Shown here one piece after another: positions 41,783-50,719 of a DNA stretch of 64,000 nt. Location of the stretch: the NCBI RefSeq assembly GCF_026107645.2, contig NZ_JAPCHV010000004.1, positions 1 to 64,000 on the forward strand. The letters run 5' to 3'. The notes under the pieces are model-generated. The model was not told the DNA's origin. It saw nothing but the letters and a program-made list of their open reading frames with translations, and searched no databases. Origin of the DNA: Flavobacterium sp. MFBS3-15 (GTDB lineage: Bacteria; Bacteroidota; Bacteroidia; Flavobacteriales; Flavobacteriaceae). A program made the translations under genes and the position numbers. Within the stretch, counting starts at the first letter, position 1. The number at the start of each line of letters is the position of its first letter.

Positions 41783-41906
41783 GTCATTGCGAGCGCAGTT
41801 TACGGAGCGCGGCAATCTTTCTTCTGGCCATAGTTGAGTTAAGTATACGAGGAAAGATTGCTTTAGTTTACCCCGCCTTGGCGGGGTCGTTCCTCCTCGC
41901 AATGAC
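41783..41906. repeat. Intergenic palindromic repeat (GTCATTGCGAG family)
   Basis: Outer arms GTCATTGCGAG (41783-41793) and CTCGCAATGAC (41896-41906) are perfect. Inner arms GCAATCTTTC (41812-41821) and GAAAGATTGC (41852-41861) are perfect. A further hairpin ACCCCGCC-TT-GGCGGGGT lies at 41870-41887. It sits between the convergent GT2 and GT2-GT9 genes. Confidence 0.88.
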
Positions 41907-41949
41907 TGTGAGTATGTAGGAAAATCAATTGTAATTCAGGGATAACTTT

Positions 41950-43785
41950 TTATACGCCCACCTGCTGTTTGATATTGATCTTCAGGAAGCGCATCAGTTG
42001 GTCTTTAAACAAATCCAGCTTCAGCTTTTGGTAAAGCTCAAGCGATTTCTCCTTGAATTCCTTAGGGTGCCTGTCACCGTATATTTCAGGGTAAAAATCC
42101 TGCAGGTGCACCGCTATGTGCGTTTCGTTATCGGTGAGCATGCTCCATGACCCTTTGTTGATCCACGGTGAGAAAATGGTAAAAGTAGGTACGCCCAGCG
42201 CCTTGGCCATGTTTACCGCGCCGCCTTCATTGCCTACCAATGCATCGCACTGCGAAAGCACTGCGATGAATTCACGCAACCCTTTTGTGTATAGGTCGAA
42301 CAGTATCCTTTGACGGGTTTCGGGACGGCACAAGTTGTATATCTCAGTGGCTTTAACTACTTGTTTGGGAAGGTAGTTAAAGAGCAGCTGTGCAGTGCTG
42401 TTGGCAACGATGAAGTCGAGTACTGCGGCCATTTCGCCCACCGGCAGGCTCTTGATGTCGTCGCTGCCCATCACGCTGATCATGATAACGGGAAGCGAAG
42501 GATCAAGGCTTTGTGCCAGGGTTTGTCGGGCATGGTCAATTTCGCTGTCGGTAAGGTATATCTTGGGGTATACCACGGGGTGTTTTTTGCCGGTAAGGGC
42601 TTCGGCCAGCTGCATGCGGTGTACGAGGGCCGAATTGGGAGCCTTCCAGTCAGGTTGTATGGTTTTGTCGTAAAAGAAGGAAGTGTACCACTTTTTGAAG
42701 CCTATCCTTGTTTCCGCTCCCGAAAACAGGGTGATGATGCCGCTTTCCCATTTGTTATAGGCATCGATCACTGCATCGTATTTTGCCTTGCGGATGCGCC
42801 ATGCAAATTTAAAAAGGGCTACGCGGCTTTTACGGTATTCTTCCCTGAAAACGACAATGTTGTCAATGTTCGGGTTGTTGTCAATTACAGGGCGCGTAAA
42901 GTCATGTACCATGTAGTCTATGCGCGAGCCGGGGCAGTTTTCCCTGAGGGTGTTGCATATCACGCTGCTGGCCAGCACGTCGCCAATCATCTTTTGCTGG
43001 ATGACCAGTATTTTTTTGCTTTCGCCGGCATACATCTCCTTCAGGTATACATAGCGCATGTACACATGGTGGCCCAGAATGGAGGCAATCTCATAGCCGC
43101 GCCTGCCGTTGATGAAGCCGAATTTAAGCACATAATATTTAAAGAAGCGGAAAGCAGGGCGTACCGTAAAATGGAATACGTTGGGCCTTATCCCGTGCTG
43201 GTAGAACTCTTTCGCTTTCAGCTTGGAGTATTGCAGCCTTTTATGCAAAAAGTCTTCCTTGTCCTTAAAGGAGTAGTGGTGTATGGCGTGCTTCAGCACA
43301 CGGCTTTTCCCGTTGATGCTCAGTTGCTCATGTACCAGCTTGTCAGAATAGCGGCATTTGGATTTCCTGAAAACCCTTGCTGTCCTGTCTTCGTTGAAGT
43401 TGTTATTTATGAGGGGTTTGCCCTGATAATAGAAAATGCGCTTTACCCAAAACGCCACTTCTTCAGGGTTGCTGTTCACTGCAGAAATGATCTCGGCAAT
43501 GCCTTTTTCGGTTATGCGTTCGTCGGCATCAAAAAAAGCCACCCAGTCATTTTCGGCCAGGCTTATGGTGTAGTTGCGCTGCGAGGAGAAATCGTCGAAC
43601 ACGCGCTGGTAAAAGCGCACGTGCGGGAATTCCTCCTGTATGATTTTAGGTGTATTATCGGTGCTGAAAGAGTCCACAACAACAATCTCGTCGGCAAACG
43701 ACATGTTTTGCAGGTATTCCCTTATGTTGTGCTCTTCGTTAAAAACTATGGCAAGGGCAGATATTCTTGTTTTGTGGCCACTCAT
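41950..43785 (-). CDS. Bifunctional glycosyltransferase: GT2 fused to GT9
   Basis: 611 residues with two complete transferase modules. Residues 1-~250 are GT2 of the WaaE/lipopolysaccharide core type (ALAIVFNEEHNIREYL, EIVVVDSFSTDNT, AFFDADERI). Residues ~258-590 are GT9, the heptosyltransferase family (KILVIQQKMIGDVLASSVI, GAETRIGFK, ALVGNEGGAVNMAKALGVPT, FSPWINKGSW). Two core sugars could thus be added by one protein. It lies ten bases upstream... in gene order after dapD on the minus strand (gap of nine bases), so the two may be co-transcribed. The usual separate genes are replaced here by a fusion. Confidence 0.9.
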   Translation of the reverse strand: MSGHKTRISALAIVFNEEHNIREYLQNMSFADEIVVVDSFSTDNTPKIIQEEFPHVRFYQRVFDDFSSQRNYTISLAENDWVAFFDADERITEKGIAEIISAVNSNPEEVAFWVKRIFYYQGKPLINNNFNEDRTARVFRKSKCRYSDKLVHEQLSINGKSRVLKHAIHHYSFKDKEDFLHKRLQYSKLKAKEFYQHGIRPNVFHFTVRPAFRFFKYYVLKFGFINGRRGYEIASILGHHVYMRYVYLKEMYAGESKKILVIQQKMIGDVLASSVICNTLRENCPGSRIDYMVHDFTRPVIDNNPNIDNIVVFREEYRKSRVALFKFAWRIRKAKYDAVIDAYNKWESGIITLFSGAETRIGFKKWYTSFFYDKTIQPDWKAPNSALVHRMQLAEALTGKKHPVVYPKIYLTDSEIDHARQTLAQSLDPSLPVIMISVMGSDDIKSLPVGEMAAVLDFIVANSTAQLLFNYLPKQVVKATEIYNLCRPETRQRILFDLYTKGLREFIAVLSQCDALVGNEGGAVNMAKALGVPTFTIFSPWINKGSWSMLTDNETHIAVHLQDFYPEIYGDRHPKEFKEKSLELYQKLKLDLFKDQLMRFLKINIKQQVGV

Positions 43786-43794
43786 ACGTTCGGG

Positions 43795-44610
43795 TTAAAC
43801 CGCTACATCATATTCCCTCAGGGCGTTGTTCAGTGAAGTTTTCAGGTCGGTGGACGGCTTGCGCTTACCTATGATCAGGGCACATGGCACCTGGTATTCG
43901 CCTGCGGCAAATTTTTTGGTATAGCTGCCCGGTATCACTACGCTGCGCGCAGGTACCACGCCTTTCATTTCTACCGGTGCATCGCCGGTCACATCGATGA
44001 TCTTGGTCGAAGCGGTAAGGCACACATTGGCGCCAAGCACGGCTTCGGTCTCTACGCGTACGCCTTCCACTACAATGCAGCGGGAGCCGATGAATGCGCC
44101 GTCCTCGATGATTACCGGTGCTGCCTGAAGCGGCTCCAGTACCCCGCCGATGCCTACGCCGCCGCTCAGGTGTACGTTCTTTCCTATCTGCGCGCAACTG
44201 CCTACGGTGGCCCAGGTATCAACCATAGTACCTTCGTCGACATAAGCGCCGATGTTCACATAGCTTGGCATCAGGATCACACCCGATGAAATATAAGCCC
44301 CATGGCGTGCTACCGCATTGGGTACAACGCGGATGCCTTTTTCAGCATAACCACGCTTCAGCGGCATCTTGTCGTGGTATTCGAATATGCCGGCCTCAAG
44401 GGTTTCCATTTTTTGGATCGGGAAGTACATCACCACGGCTTTCTTCACCCATTCGTTTACCTGCCAGCCGCCTTCTGTGGGTTCGGCAACACGCAGCTTT
44501 CCTGCATCTAACAGCTCAATAACTTCGCGAATGGCATTGGTGGTTTCTTCATTCTGTAACAGGCTGCGGTCTTCCCAGGCCTTTTCTATAATGGGTTGAA
44601 GGGCGTTCAT
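43795..44610 (-). CDS. dapD: 2,3,4,5-tetrahydropyridine-2,6-dicarboxylate N-succinyltransferase
   Basis: 271 residues from ATG 44610 (MNALQPIIEKAWEDRSLL). It catalyses the succinylase step of lysine and diaminopimelate synthesis. The left-handed beta-helix of hexapeptide repeats is visible from ~100 to 230 (VARHGAYISSGVILMPSYV, VGSCAQIGKNVHLSGGVGIGG). EPTEGGWQVNEWVKKAV is the N-terminal substrate region. A -7 box TATCTTTG (44632-44639, minus) supports this start rather than the extended frame. The GT2-GT9 gene follows after nine bases. Confidence 0.95.
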   Translation of the reverse strand: MNALQPIIEKAWEDRSLLQNEETTNAIREVIELLDAGKLRVAEPTEGGWQVNEWVKKAVVMYFPIQKMETLEAGIFEYHDKMPLKRGYAEKGIRVVPNAVARHGAYISSGVILMPSYVNIGAYVDEGTMVDTWATVGSCAQIGKNVHLSGGVGIGGVLEPLQAAPVIIEDGAFIGSRCIVVEGVRVETEAVLGANVCLTASTKIIDVTGDAPVEMKGVVPARSVVIPGSYTKKFAAGEYQVPCALIIGKRKPSTDLKTSLNNALREYDVAV

Positions 44611-44749
44611 GGTGGTTTCAATAATTTTCGGCAAAGATAACAATACAGCGTTATAAAGCCGTGTCAATTTGTCGGGACAAAGTACAAATATTTTTCAATG
44701 CCAAGCCTTATTTTGTTATATTTTTTATCTTTATCGTAAACATCGGATA

Positions 44750-45496
44750 ATGAAAGACAACTTCTCGGCACAAGCCAAAACCTACGCCACCTACCGCCCC
44801 AATTATTCTCAGGAATTCATCGACTACATCGCCTCTTTCGTGAAAAATAAAACTGCCGCACTCGATGTGGCTACTGGCAACGGCCAGGTAGCTGCAAAGC
44901 TGGCAAAGCATTTTGATACGGTCTATGCGACCGACATCAGCCAAAAGCAGTTGGACAATGCCATTCCCGCCGGCAATATCATTTACAAGGTGGAAAGGGC
45001 AGAGGCGACATCTTTTGACGATAAAATGTTCGACCTCATAACAGTAGCGCAGGCCATACACTGGTTCGATTTTGATGCTTTTTATAAAGAAGTGTACCGC
45101 ATCCTGAAACCGGACGGGTTGTTTGTGGTTACAGGCTATGGGCTGTTTTCCACTAATCCCGAAAGCGACCGGCTGATTCATCACCTGCATGAAAATATAC
45201 TTGGCGACTACTGGGATCCCGAGCGCCGGTTTGTGGATGAAAATTACCAAACCATTCCGTTCCCGTTTGAGGAAATTGAAACGAAACAGTTTTCCGAAAC
45301 CTTTACCTGGTCGTTTGAGCACCTGCTGGGCTACATCGAATCCTGGTCAGCCGTACAGCATTATATAAGGAAGAACGGTACGCACCCTGTAGACCTTATC
45401 CGTGATGAACTGAAAGAATCGTGGGAGAAAAATGATGGACGAGCTACATTTCCTTTACTTTTGCGGATAGGAAAAATTTCAGAATTCAGATTGTAG
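44750..45496 (+). CDS. Class I SAM-dependent methyltransferase
   Basis: 248 residues from ATG 44750 (MKDNFSAQAKTYATYRP). Motif I ALDVATGNGQVAAKLA binds AdoMet, followed by VYATDISQKQL and the post-motif DLITVAQAIHWFDFDAFYKE and LKPDGLFVVTGYG. It resembles small-molecule methyltransferases of the UbiE/TAM type; the substrate is unknown. The last codons and the TAG stop lie inside the left arm of a palindromic repeat (45484-45578), so the C-terminus may have been altered by its insertion. Confidence 0.88.
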   Translation: MKDNFSAQAKTYATYRPNYSQEFIDYIASFVKNKTAALDVATGNGQVAAKLAKHFDTVYATDISQKQLDNAIPAGNIIYKVERAEATSFDDKMFDLITVAQAIHWFDFDAFYKEVYRILKPDGLFVVTGYGLFSTNPESDRLIHHLHENILGDYWDPERRFVDENYQTIPFPFEEIETKQFSETFTWSFEHLLGYIESWSAVQHYIRKNGTHPVDLIRDELKESWEKNDGRATFPLLLRIGKISEFRL

Positions 45497-45578
45497 ATTT
45501 CAGATTTGCCACTCATACCCTAAGTATTGACGGCAAGAGTGAAGCTCAATCTGAAATCTAAAATCTACAATCTGAAAT
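45484..45578. repeat. Intergenic palindromic repeat, family A (copy 2)
   Basis: Left arm ATTCAGATTGTAGATTTCAG (45484-45503) and right arm CTGAAATCTAAAATCTACAA (45551-45570) then TCTGAAAT are inverse copies apart from an 8-base indel. The centre TTGCCACTCAT...GGCAAGAGTGAAGCT is shared with copy 1 at 27210-27350. It bridges the methyltransferase stop and the ruvX start (four bases away). Confidence 0.88.
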
Positions 45579-45582
45579 AGAA

Positions 45583-45999
45583 ATGAGAATACTCTCGATT
45601 GACTACGGCCTGAAGCGCACCGGCATTGCGGTGACCGACGAAATGCAGCTTATTGCCTCCGGGCTGACGACTGTTGACTCGGCGACGGCCATTGATTTTT
45701 TGCGGAATTACTTTGCGAAAGAAAAAGTGGAACGCGTGCTGATAGGCGAACCGAAGCAGATGAACGGGCAGCCTTCGCAGAGCGCACCCATCATCGGGGC
45801 ATTCATTGTGAAGTTTAAAGAGCAGTTTCCTGATATGCCGCTGGAACAGGTAGACGAGCGCTTTACCAGCAAAATGGCTTTCCAAACGATGATAGACAGC
45901 GGGCTGAAAAAGAAGCAGCGTCAGGATAAGGGTTTAATCGATGAGATTTCGGCAACAATTTTACTACAGGATTATTTATCACGAAAAAATTTTCGCTAA
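45583..45999 (+). CDS. ruvX: Holliday junction resolvase-like RuvX (YqgF)
   Basis: 138 residues, family length. RNase H-like fold: ILSIDYGLKRTGIAVTD holds the first catalytic Asp, VERVLIGEPKQMNGQPSQSA the second site, VDERFTSKMAFQTM the Glu/Arg region and KGLIDEISATILLQDYL the last Asp. In E. coli YqgF acts in pre-16S rRNA 5' end processing; the resolvase role is from the family name. The leader is a family A palindrome. Confidence 0.94.
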   Translation: MRILSIDYGLKRTGIAVTDEMQLIASGLTTVDSATAIDFLRNYFAKEKVERVLIGEPKQMNGQPSQSAPIIGAFIVKFKEQFPDMPLEQVDERFTSKMAFQTMIDSGLKKKQRQDKGLIDEISATILLQDYLSRKNFR

Positions 46000-46111
46000 T
46001 TTTTTCACTTTCGGTAAAAATAAGTTCTCCCCTTCAGCAGTTAGCCTATTGTGATAATTTTTAGAGAGTTGTGACGTAAATTTGCCTATTCAAATTTACA
46101 TCCCCGACCCG

Positions 46112-47608
46112 ATGTCAGCACATATAACTCATGAACCCGATGTGGTTCTGATTGGCGCAGGAATCATGAGCGCCACACTTGGCATGTTCCTTAAAGAGCT
46201 CATGCCCGAAATTACCATCGATATTTATGAAAGGCTCGATGTGGCAGCCGCCGAAAGCAGCGACGCCTGGAACAATGCCGGTACCGGCCACTCGGCCTTT
46301 TGCGAACTCAATTACACTCCCGAGAAGCCGGATGGCAGCATTGATACCTCAAAGGCCGTAAAGATTGCCGAATCGTTCGAGCAGTCAAAGCAGTTTTGGG
46401 CCCACCTTGTAGAAAAAGGGCTCATTACGAACCCTGAGGAATTCGTGAAAACCATCCCGCACATGAGTTTTGTGTGGGGTGCGGAAAATGTGGAGTACCT
46501 GAAGAAACGCCATGAGGCATTGCAGAAGTTCCCTATTTTCGGTGGTATGGAATATACCGAAGACCCGGCAGTTATAGCCCAATGGATGCCGCTGGTTATG
46601 GAAGGCCGCGAGCCCGGTGAACCCATTGCGGCTACCAACATGCCAATAGGCACCGATGTGAATTTTGGCGAACTGACCCGCGATATGTTCGGATGGCTGG
46701 GCAGCCAGCCGGGTGTGAACCTGCACTTTAGCCATGAGGTGAGAGGTATGCGCCGTTCGGCAAAAGCCCCAAAATGGAAACTTAAAATAAAGAACCTCGA
46801 AACAGGGGAGAAGTTCAGGCTGTACAGCAAGTTCATCTTCATCGGTGCGGGAGGCGGTTCGCTGCACCTGCTGGAAAAGGCCGATATTCCTGAAGGCAAG
46901 GGCTACGGCGGATTCCCCGTAAGCGGGCAGTGGCTCAAGTGCGTTAATCCCGAAGTGATAGCAAAGCACAACGCCAAAGTGTATGGCAAAGCATCGGTAG
47001 GCGCGCCACCCATGTCGGTGCCGCACATCGATACACGGATGATCAACGGAAAAAAGGAGCTGCTGTTTGGCCCCTACGCGGGTTTCAGCACCAAGTTCCT
47101 CAAGAATGGCTCGTACCTGGATTTGCCGACCTCAATACAGTTCAATAACATCGGCCCTATGCTGGCAGCGGGCTACCATAATATGTCGCTTACCAAATAC
47201 CTTATCGACCAGGTGATGCAAAGCCCGGAAGACCGTCTGGAAGCCCTGAAGGAATACCTTCCGGATGCTAAAATGGAAGACTGGAAACTGGAAGTAGCCG
47301 GCCAACGCGTTCAGGTAATCAAAAAAGATGAGAAAGAAGGCGGCAAGTTGGAATTTGGTACCGAGGTAATCAATAGCGCGGACGGTTCGTTGGCAGTATT
47401 GCTGGGCGCTTCGCCGGGCGCATCGACGGCGGTATCCATCATGCTCGAGCTGATGGAGCGATGCTTTGCGGAGCAGATGAAGAGCCCTGAATGGCAAAAC
47501 AAGCTTCGCGAAATGATCCCTTCCTACGGGCAGTCGCTTAACAGCAACCCGAGCGCGCTCAATGCGGTAAGGCACCACAGCGCGGAGGTGCTTGGGCTGG
47601 CGGAGTAA
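46112..47608 (+). CDS. mqo: Malate:quinone oxidoreductase
   Basis: 498 residues from ATG 46112 ([17 protein letters not shown]). FAD enzyme at the membrane that oxidises malate to oxaloacetate and reduces quinone. The FAD fold [17 protein letters not shown] is at the N-terminus, followed by [20 protein letters not shown] and the C-terminal [23 protein letters not shown] start 30 bases upstream is ruled out because it is part of a perfect -7 box TAAATTTG (46077-46084). It replaces or supplements NAD malate dehydrogenase. Confidence 0.96.
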   Translation: MSAHITHEPDVVLIGAGIMSATLGMFLKELMPEITIDIYERLDVAAAESSDAWNNAGTGHSAFCELNYTPEKPDGSIDTSKAVKIAESFEQSKQFWAHLVEKGLITNPEEFVKTIPHMSFVWGAENVEYLKKRHEALQKFPIFGGMEYTEDPAVIAQWMPLVMEGREPGEPIAATNMPIGTDVNFGELTRDMFGWLGSQPGVNLHFSHEVRGMRRSAKAPKWKLKIKNLETGEKFRLYSKFIFIGAGGGSLHLLEKADIPEGKGYGGFPVSGQWLKCVNPEVIAKHNAKVYGKASVGAPPMSVPHIDTRMINGKKELLFGPYAGFSTKFLKNGSYLDLPTSIQFNNIGPMLAAGYHNMSLTKYLIDQVMQSPEDRLEALKEYLPDAKMEDWKLEVAGQRVQVIKKDEKEGGKLEFGTEVINSADGSLAVLLGASPGASTAVSIMLELMERCFAEQMKSPEWQNKLREMIPSYGQSLNSNPSALNAVRHHSAEVLGLAE

Positions 47609-47633
47609 CATCGGTGGCTTGTATATAAAAATA

Positions 47634-47670
47634 AAAAATCCCGGAGGTTTGCCTTCGGGATTTTTATTTT
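47634..47670. terminator. Bidirectional terminator between mqo and the FUSC gene
   Basis: AAATCCCG and CGGGATTT arms (47636-47643, 47656-47663) with inner AGG/CCT pairs; a T run follows on the plus strand and A-rich sequence precedes it. It serves the convergent genes. Confidence 0.88.
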
Positions 47671-47690
47671 CTCAATGTGTGATTAAAAAA

Positions 47691-49907
47691 CTACTTCAGC
47701 TCCAGCTGCCGTGCCGCTTTTACGATCTTTTCCGACAGGCTGTTGAGCCATACCAGCTGTTCTATAACAAGATGGGCTTCCTCCATCTTTAGGCGGAATT
47801 CCTCTTCTTCAGTGAGGTGCTCTTCGCGAAGCTCCCGCGCGCGGATGTTCTTAAGTTCGGTAAAGCGCATGGCCAGTTCCTCACTTTGGGCCTGCTGTGC
47901 CTCGGCAGCCTGTATTTCCATGTTCAATAGCGAAATGGCATGGTCAAGGTTGCGGATTACTGTAGTTACCACCACATTGAATGCTTCGGAGGCCTTATAG
48001 GTTTTATGCGACTGTATATAGGTGCCTAACGATGCCAGCGACGAGAGCAGGGTGTGGTTCAGTACCGCCAGCTTGTACACCTGCTGCTGCTGTTTTTGCT
48101 TGGACTTGGGTTCCTGCGCCATCCGTTGGTAGGACGACATTAAGTTCCCGAGCTCTATGAACGCATTTTTTCTTGCCAGGCGATAGGAGGTGGGTACATT
48201 GCCTTTATGGTTGTAATAGCTGGAAATTTCCTCAAGGTAGTTTCGGTTGGCCTCGATGGATTTTTTGATGAATCCGGGCAGGTTCATGAATTCCCATGCC
48301 GGCCAGAGGAAGTAATTCGCCAAAAACGCCAGTGCGGCCCCAACGGCGGTATCAACAATGCGGTACTGTATCACATCGGTAATATTCGGGTTGAGCATTC
48401 CATAAACGAACACCACATATATGGTAACGAATGTAGCGCCGATGCGGTAATTGGTCGCCGTAAACGCAAAGCCAAGTATCATGCACACAATGGCCAGCGT
48501 ACCGATAATGATGGAGTGGTCTACAACGCTGAGAAACGCAAATGCAATGATGCCTCCGGTTATTGTGCCTATAATCCTTTGGAAAGAACGCTGCTTGGTA
48601 AGCCCGTAGCCCGGGCGCATGATTACAACAATGGTAAGAAGGATCCAGTAGGTATTTTCAAAATTGAAAACCAACCCTATGATGAACCCCAGGGCAATGG
48701 TGATCGTCAGCCGCAGCGAATGGCGGAATATGGTGGATGAAAAGCCCAGGTTTTCCTTTAGTGTATGCAAAGGATAATATTCGGGTGCAAGGAATTTCTC
48801 GAGGTCCTTGTCGCGGCCTTTCAGGTCTTTAAAGTCGATTTTATTGGTAAAGGTGCGCTCTATGATGCGTATCTTTTCTACCTGCTTTTCGGCATAGTGC
48901 ATCATGTTGCTCAGCATCCATACACCTTCGGAAGCCGCCTCCCTGCCAAGTTGGTCCTGGTATGCGGCAATGGCATTTTCCAGTGCGGCAATGTCTCTGT
49001 GCAGCTTGTGTTTGGTGATGTATTTCCTGCGTTTTATAATGCTTTTGGATATCTTTTTTAGTGTCGCCGCAAGATTATAGGCCAGGTTTTGATAGGTGTC
49101 GAGTACTTTGGGATGCTCGTTGAACTTTTCGTGCAGCTTGCTATGGTCGAACGAGGTAGACAGCGCCAGTTCCAGTATTTCCATGAGCGAAATAAACACC
49201 AGCAGCATACGGCGGCTGCGGTTGGAATGGCCTGCGTTGCTGCGGTTGCGTATGAGTATCTCGCGCAGGTTTTCGTGTGTGGCATTGATTTCTACCTGCA
49301 GCTTGAGCTGTTCCTCTACAATGGAAGCCCTGTCGGCATCGGCGTCCCACAGGTGGCCGCGCAGCTTCATGTATTTTGCCGTAAGCTTCATGCACTCGGC
49401 AATCTGCAATTCGGTGTAGCGGTGCGGGCTGAGGTAGTTGAATGTTACCGAAACGAGCGTGTAAAAAAGCCCTCCGCCAAGTACCATTCCTGCATAAGTA
49501 AGAATGTCCCACCCTGTGTGTATATGCCCTGATGCCAATGCAAGTGCCAGCAGTCCCGAGAACGAGACCATTGTGGCGCGCTGCCCGTAAACCGAAATCA
49601 TCGACAGGAAGAAAACCAGTACAGTGAGTATCGGGAAAAACAGCCATGGCCAGGGGTGGAGGAGGTTTACAGCCAGCATGCATCCCGCTACGATAACCGA
49701 GGCTGTAAGCAGCCCTTTGGTGCGGTGCAGCAGATTGCTGGGGATATCGGCCGGATATGTAAGAAGTGCCCCGATAGCCATTGCAAATCCGGTCTCAAAA
49801 TGCCCGAACTGTGCCAGGATGAGTACAGGCAGGACTGCGGCTACCGTAACGGTTACGGCCCGCGTAAAATTGGTACTGTCGGTAAATTCCCTGATCTTCT
49901 CGAACAT
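47691..49907 (-). CDS. FUSC/YccS-family membrane protein
   Basis: 738 residues from ATG 49907 (MFEKIREFTDSTNFTRAV), a start supported by a promoter at 49925-49953. Two clusters of membrane helices (~15-165 and ~385-535), each followed by a long cytoplasmic helical domain, as in YccS/YhfK and fusaric-acid-resistance proteins. TNFTRAVTVTVAAVLPVLIL and SLRLTITIALGFIIGLVF start the clusters; ENTYWILLTIVVIMRPGYGLT is the FUSC signature. It may export aromatic acids; the substrate is unknown. Confidence 0.9.
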   Translation of the reverse strand: MFEKIREFTDSTNFTRAVTVTVAAVLPVLILAQFGHFETGFAMAIGALLTYPADIPSNLLHRTKGLLTASVIVAGCMLAVNLLHPWPWLFFPILTVLVFFLSMISVYGQRATMVSFSGLLALALASGHIHTGWDILTYAGMVLGGGLFYTLVSVTFNYLSPHRYTELQIAECMKLTAKYMKLRGHLWDADADRASIVEEQLKLQVEINATHENLREILIRNRSNAGHSNRSRRMLLVFISLMEILELALSTSFDHSKLHEKFNEHPKVLDTYQNLAYNLAATLKKISKSIIKRRKYITKHKLHRDIAALENAIAAYQDQLGREAASEGVWMLSNMMHYAEKQVEKIRIIERTFTNKIDFKDLKGRDKDLEKFLAPEYYPLHTLKENLGFSSTIFRHSLRLTITIALGFIIGLVFNFENTYWILLTIVVIMRPGYGLTKQRSFQRIIGTITGGIIAFAFLSVVDHSIIIGTLAIVCMILGFAFTATNYRIGATFVTIYVVFVYGMLNPNITDVIQYRIVDTAVGAALAFLANYFLWPAWEFMNLPGFIKKSIEANRNYLEEISSYYNHKGNVPTSYRLARKNAFIELGNLMSSYQRMAQEPKSKQKQQQQVYKLAVLNHTLLSSLASLGTYIQSHKTYKASEAFNVVVTTVIRNLDHAISLLNMEIQAAEAQQAQSEELAMRFTELKNIRARELREEHLTEEEEFRLKMEEAHLVIEQLVWLNSLSEKIVKAARQLELK

Positions 49908-49924
49908 ACAAATCGGCTGTGCCG

Positions 49925-49953
49925 CAAAGGTACTTAATGGTTTAATCATTCAA
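49925..49953 (-). promoter_or_regulatory. Promoter of the FUSC gene
   Basis: Minus-strand -33 TTG (49951-49953), 18-base spacer, exact -7 TACCTTTG (49925-49932). Predicted start is about 49918, so the leader is about 10 bases. Confidence 0.72.
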
Positions 49954-50074
49954 CAGGGATAAAGTGAATTCTCACAAAACTTTAGCATTTGGACGGGGGC
50001 TGAAGAATCATTTTTATTTCTTACTTTTGCCGTTTGGAAAAAAGCGTATTGCCTTATTTTAAAAGACATTTGAT

Positions 50075-50662
50075 ATGATATTACCTATTGTAGGATATGG
50101 CGACCCGGTACTGAGGAAGAAGGGCGAAGACATCGCAAAGGATATGCCGAACCTGAAACAGATCATTGCCGATATGTACGAGACCATGTACAATGCTTAC
50201 GGCGTGGGCCTGGCTGCGCCTCAGGTGGGCCTTGCCATACGTTTGTTTATAGTAGATACCAAGCCGTTCAGCGAAGATGAAGACCTTTCCAAGGAGGAGC
50301 AGGAGCAATTGGCCGGCTTCAAAAAAACCTTCATCAATCCGGTAATGCTAAAGGAAGAAGGCGAGGAGTGGGGCTTTAACGAAGGCTGCCTGAGCATACC
50401 TGAAGTCCGCGAGGACGTGTACCGCCACGAAAAGATCACCATCGAATATTATGATGAAGACTTCAACAAGCATACCGGTGTGTATGACGGTTTGATCGCC
50501 AGGGTGATACAGCACGAGTACGACCACATTGAGGGTGTTTTATTTACCGATAAAATATCATCGCTCAAAAAACGTTTGATACAAAAAAAGCTTCAGAACA
50601 TCATGGAAGGCAAGACAAGGCCCGACTATAAAATGAAATTTATTGCCAAAAAAGGCAGGTAA
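50075..50662 (+). CDS. def: Peptide deformylase
   Basis: 195 residues. A metal enzyme that removes the formyl group from nascent protein N-termini. All three motifs are intact: GVGLAAPQVG (~47-56), EGCLSIP (~105-111, metal Cys) and QHEYDHIEG (~148-156, metal His pair and Glu). The mid-loop insertion and basic tail (RPDYKMKFIAKKGR) are usual for the family in Bacteroidetes. An exact -7 box TACTTTTG is at 50022-50029. Confidence 0.97.
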   Translation: MILPIVGYGDPVLRKKGEDIAKDMPNLKQIIADMYETMYNAYGVGLAAPQVGLAIRLFIVDTKPFSEDEDLSKEEQEQLAGFKKTFINPVMLKEEGEEWGFNEGCLSIPEVREDVYRHEKITIEYYDEDFNKHTGVYDGLIARVIQHEYDHIEGVLFTDKISSLKKRLIQKKLQNIMEGKTRPDYKMKFIAKKGR

Positions 50663-50719
50663 TTTTTTGTTTTTAAAACCAAAGATTGCATATTTGCCAT
50701 CCCTTAAAAAAATTGAACA

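Noticed and set aside
42310-43836. Long open frame (508 codons) on the plus strand
   Set aside because: Antisense to the GT2-GT9 gene, whose motifs are clear; the frame has no recognisable motif and is a codon-bias shadow.
27210-45578. Insertion sequences
   Set aside because: The palindromes contain no transposase frame and no target-site duplications were clear, so they are listed as repeats, not mobile elements.
46082-46111. Upstream TTG start of mqo
   Set aside because: The TTG is the end of an exact -7 promoter box; family homology begins at the ATG at 46112.
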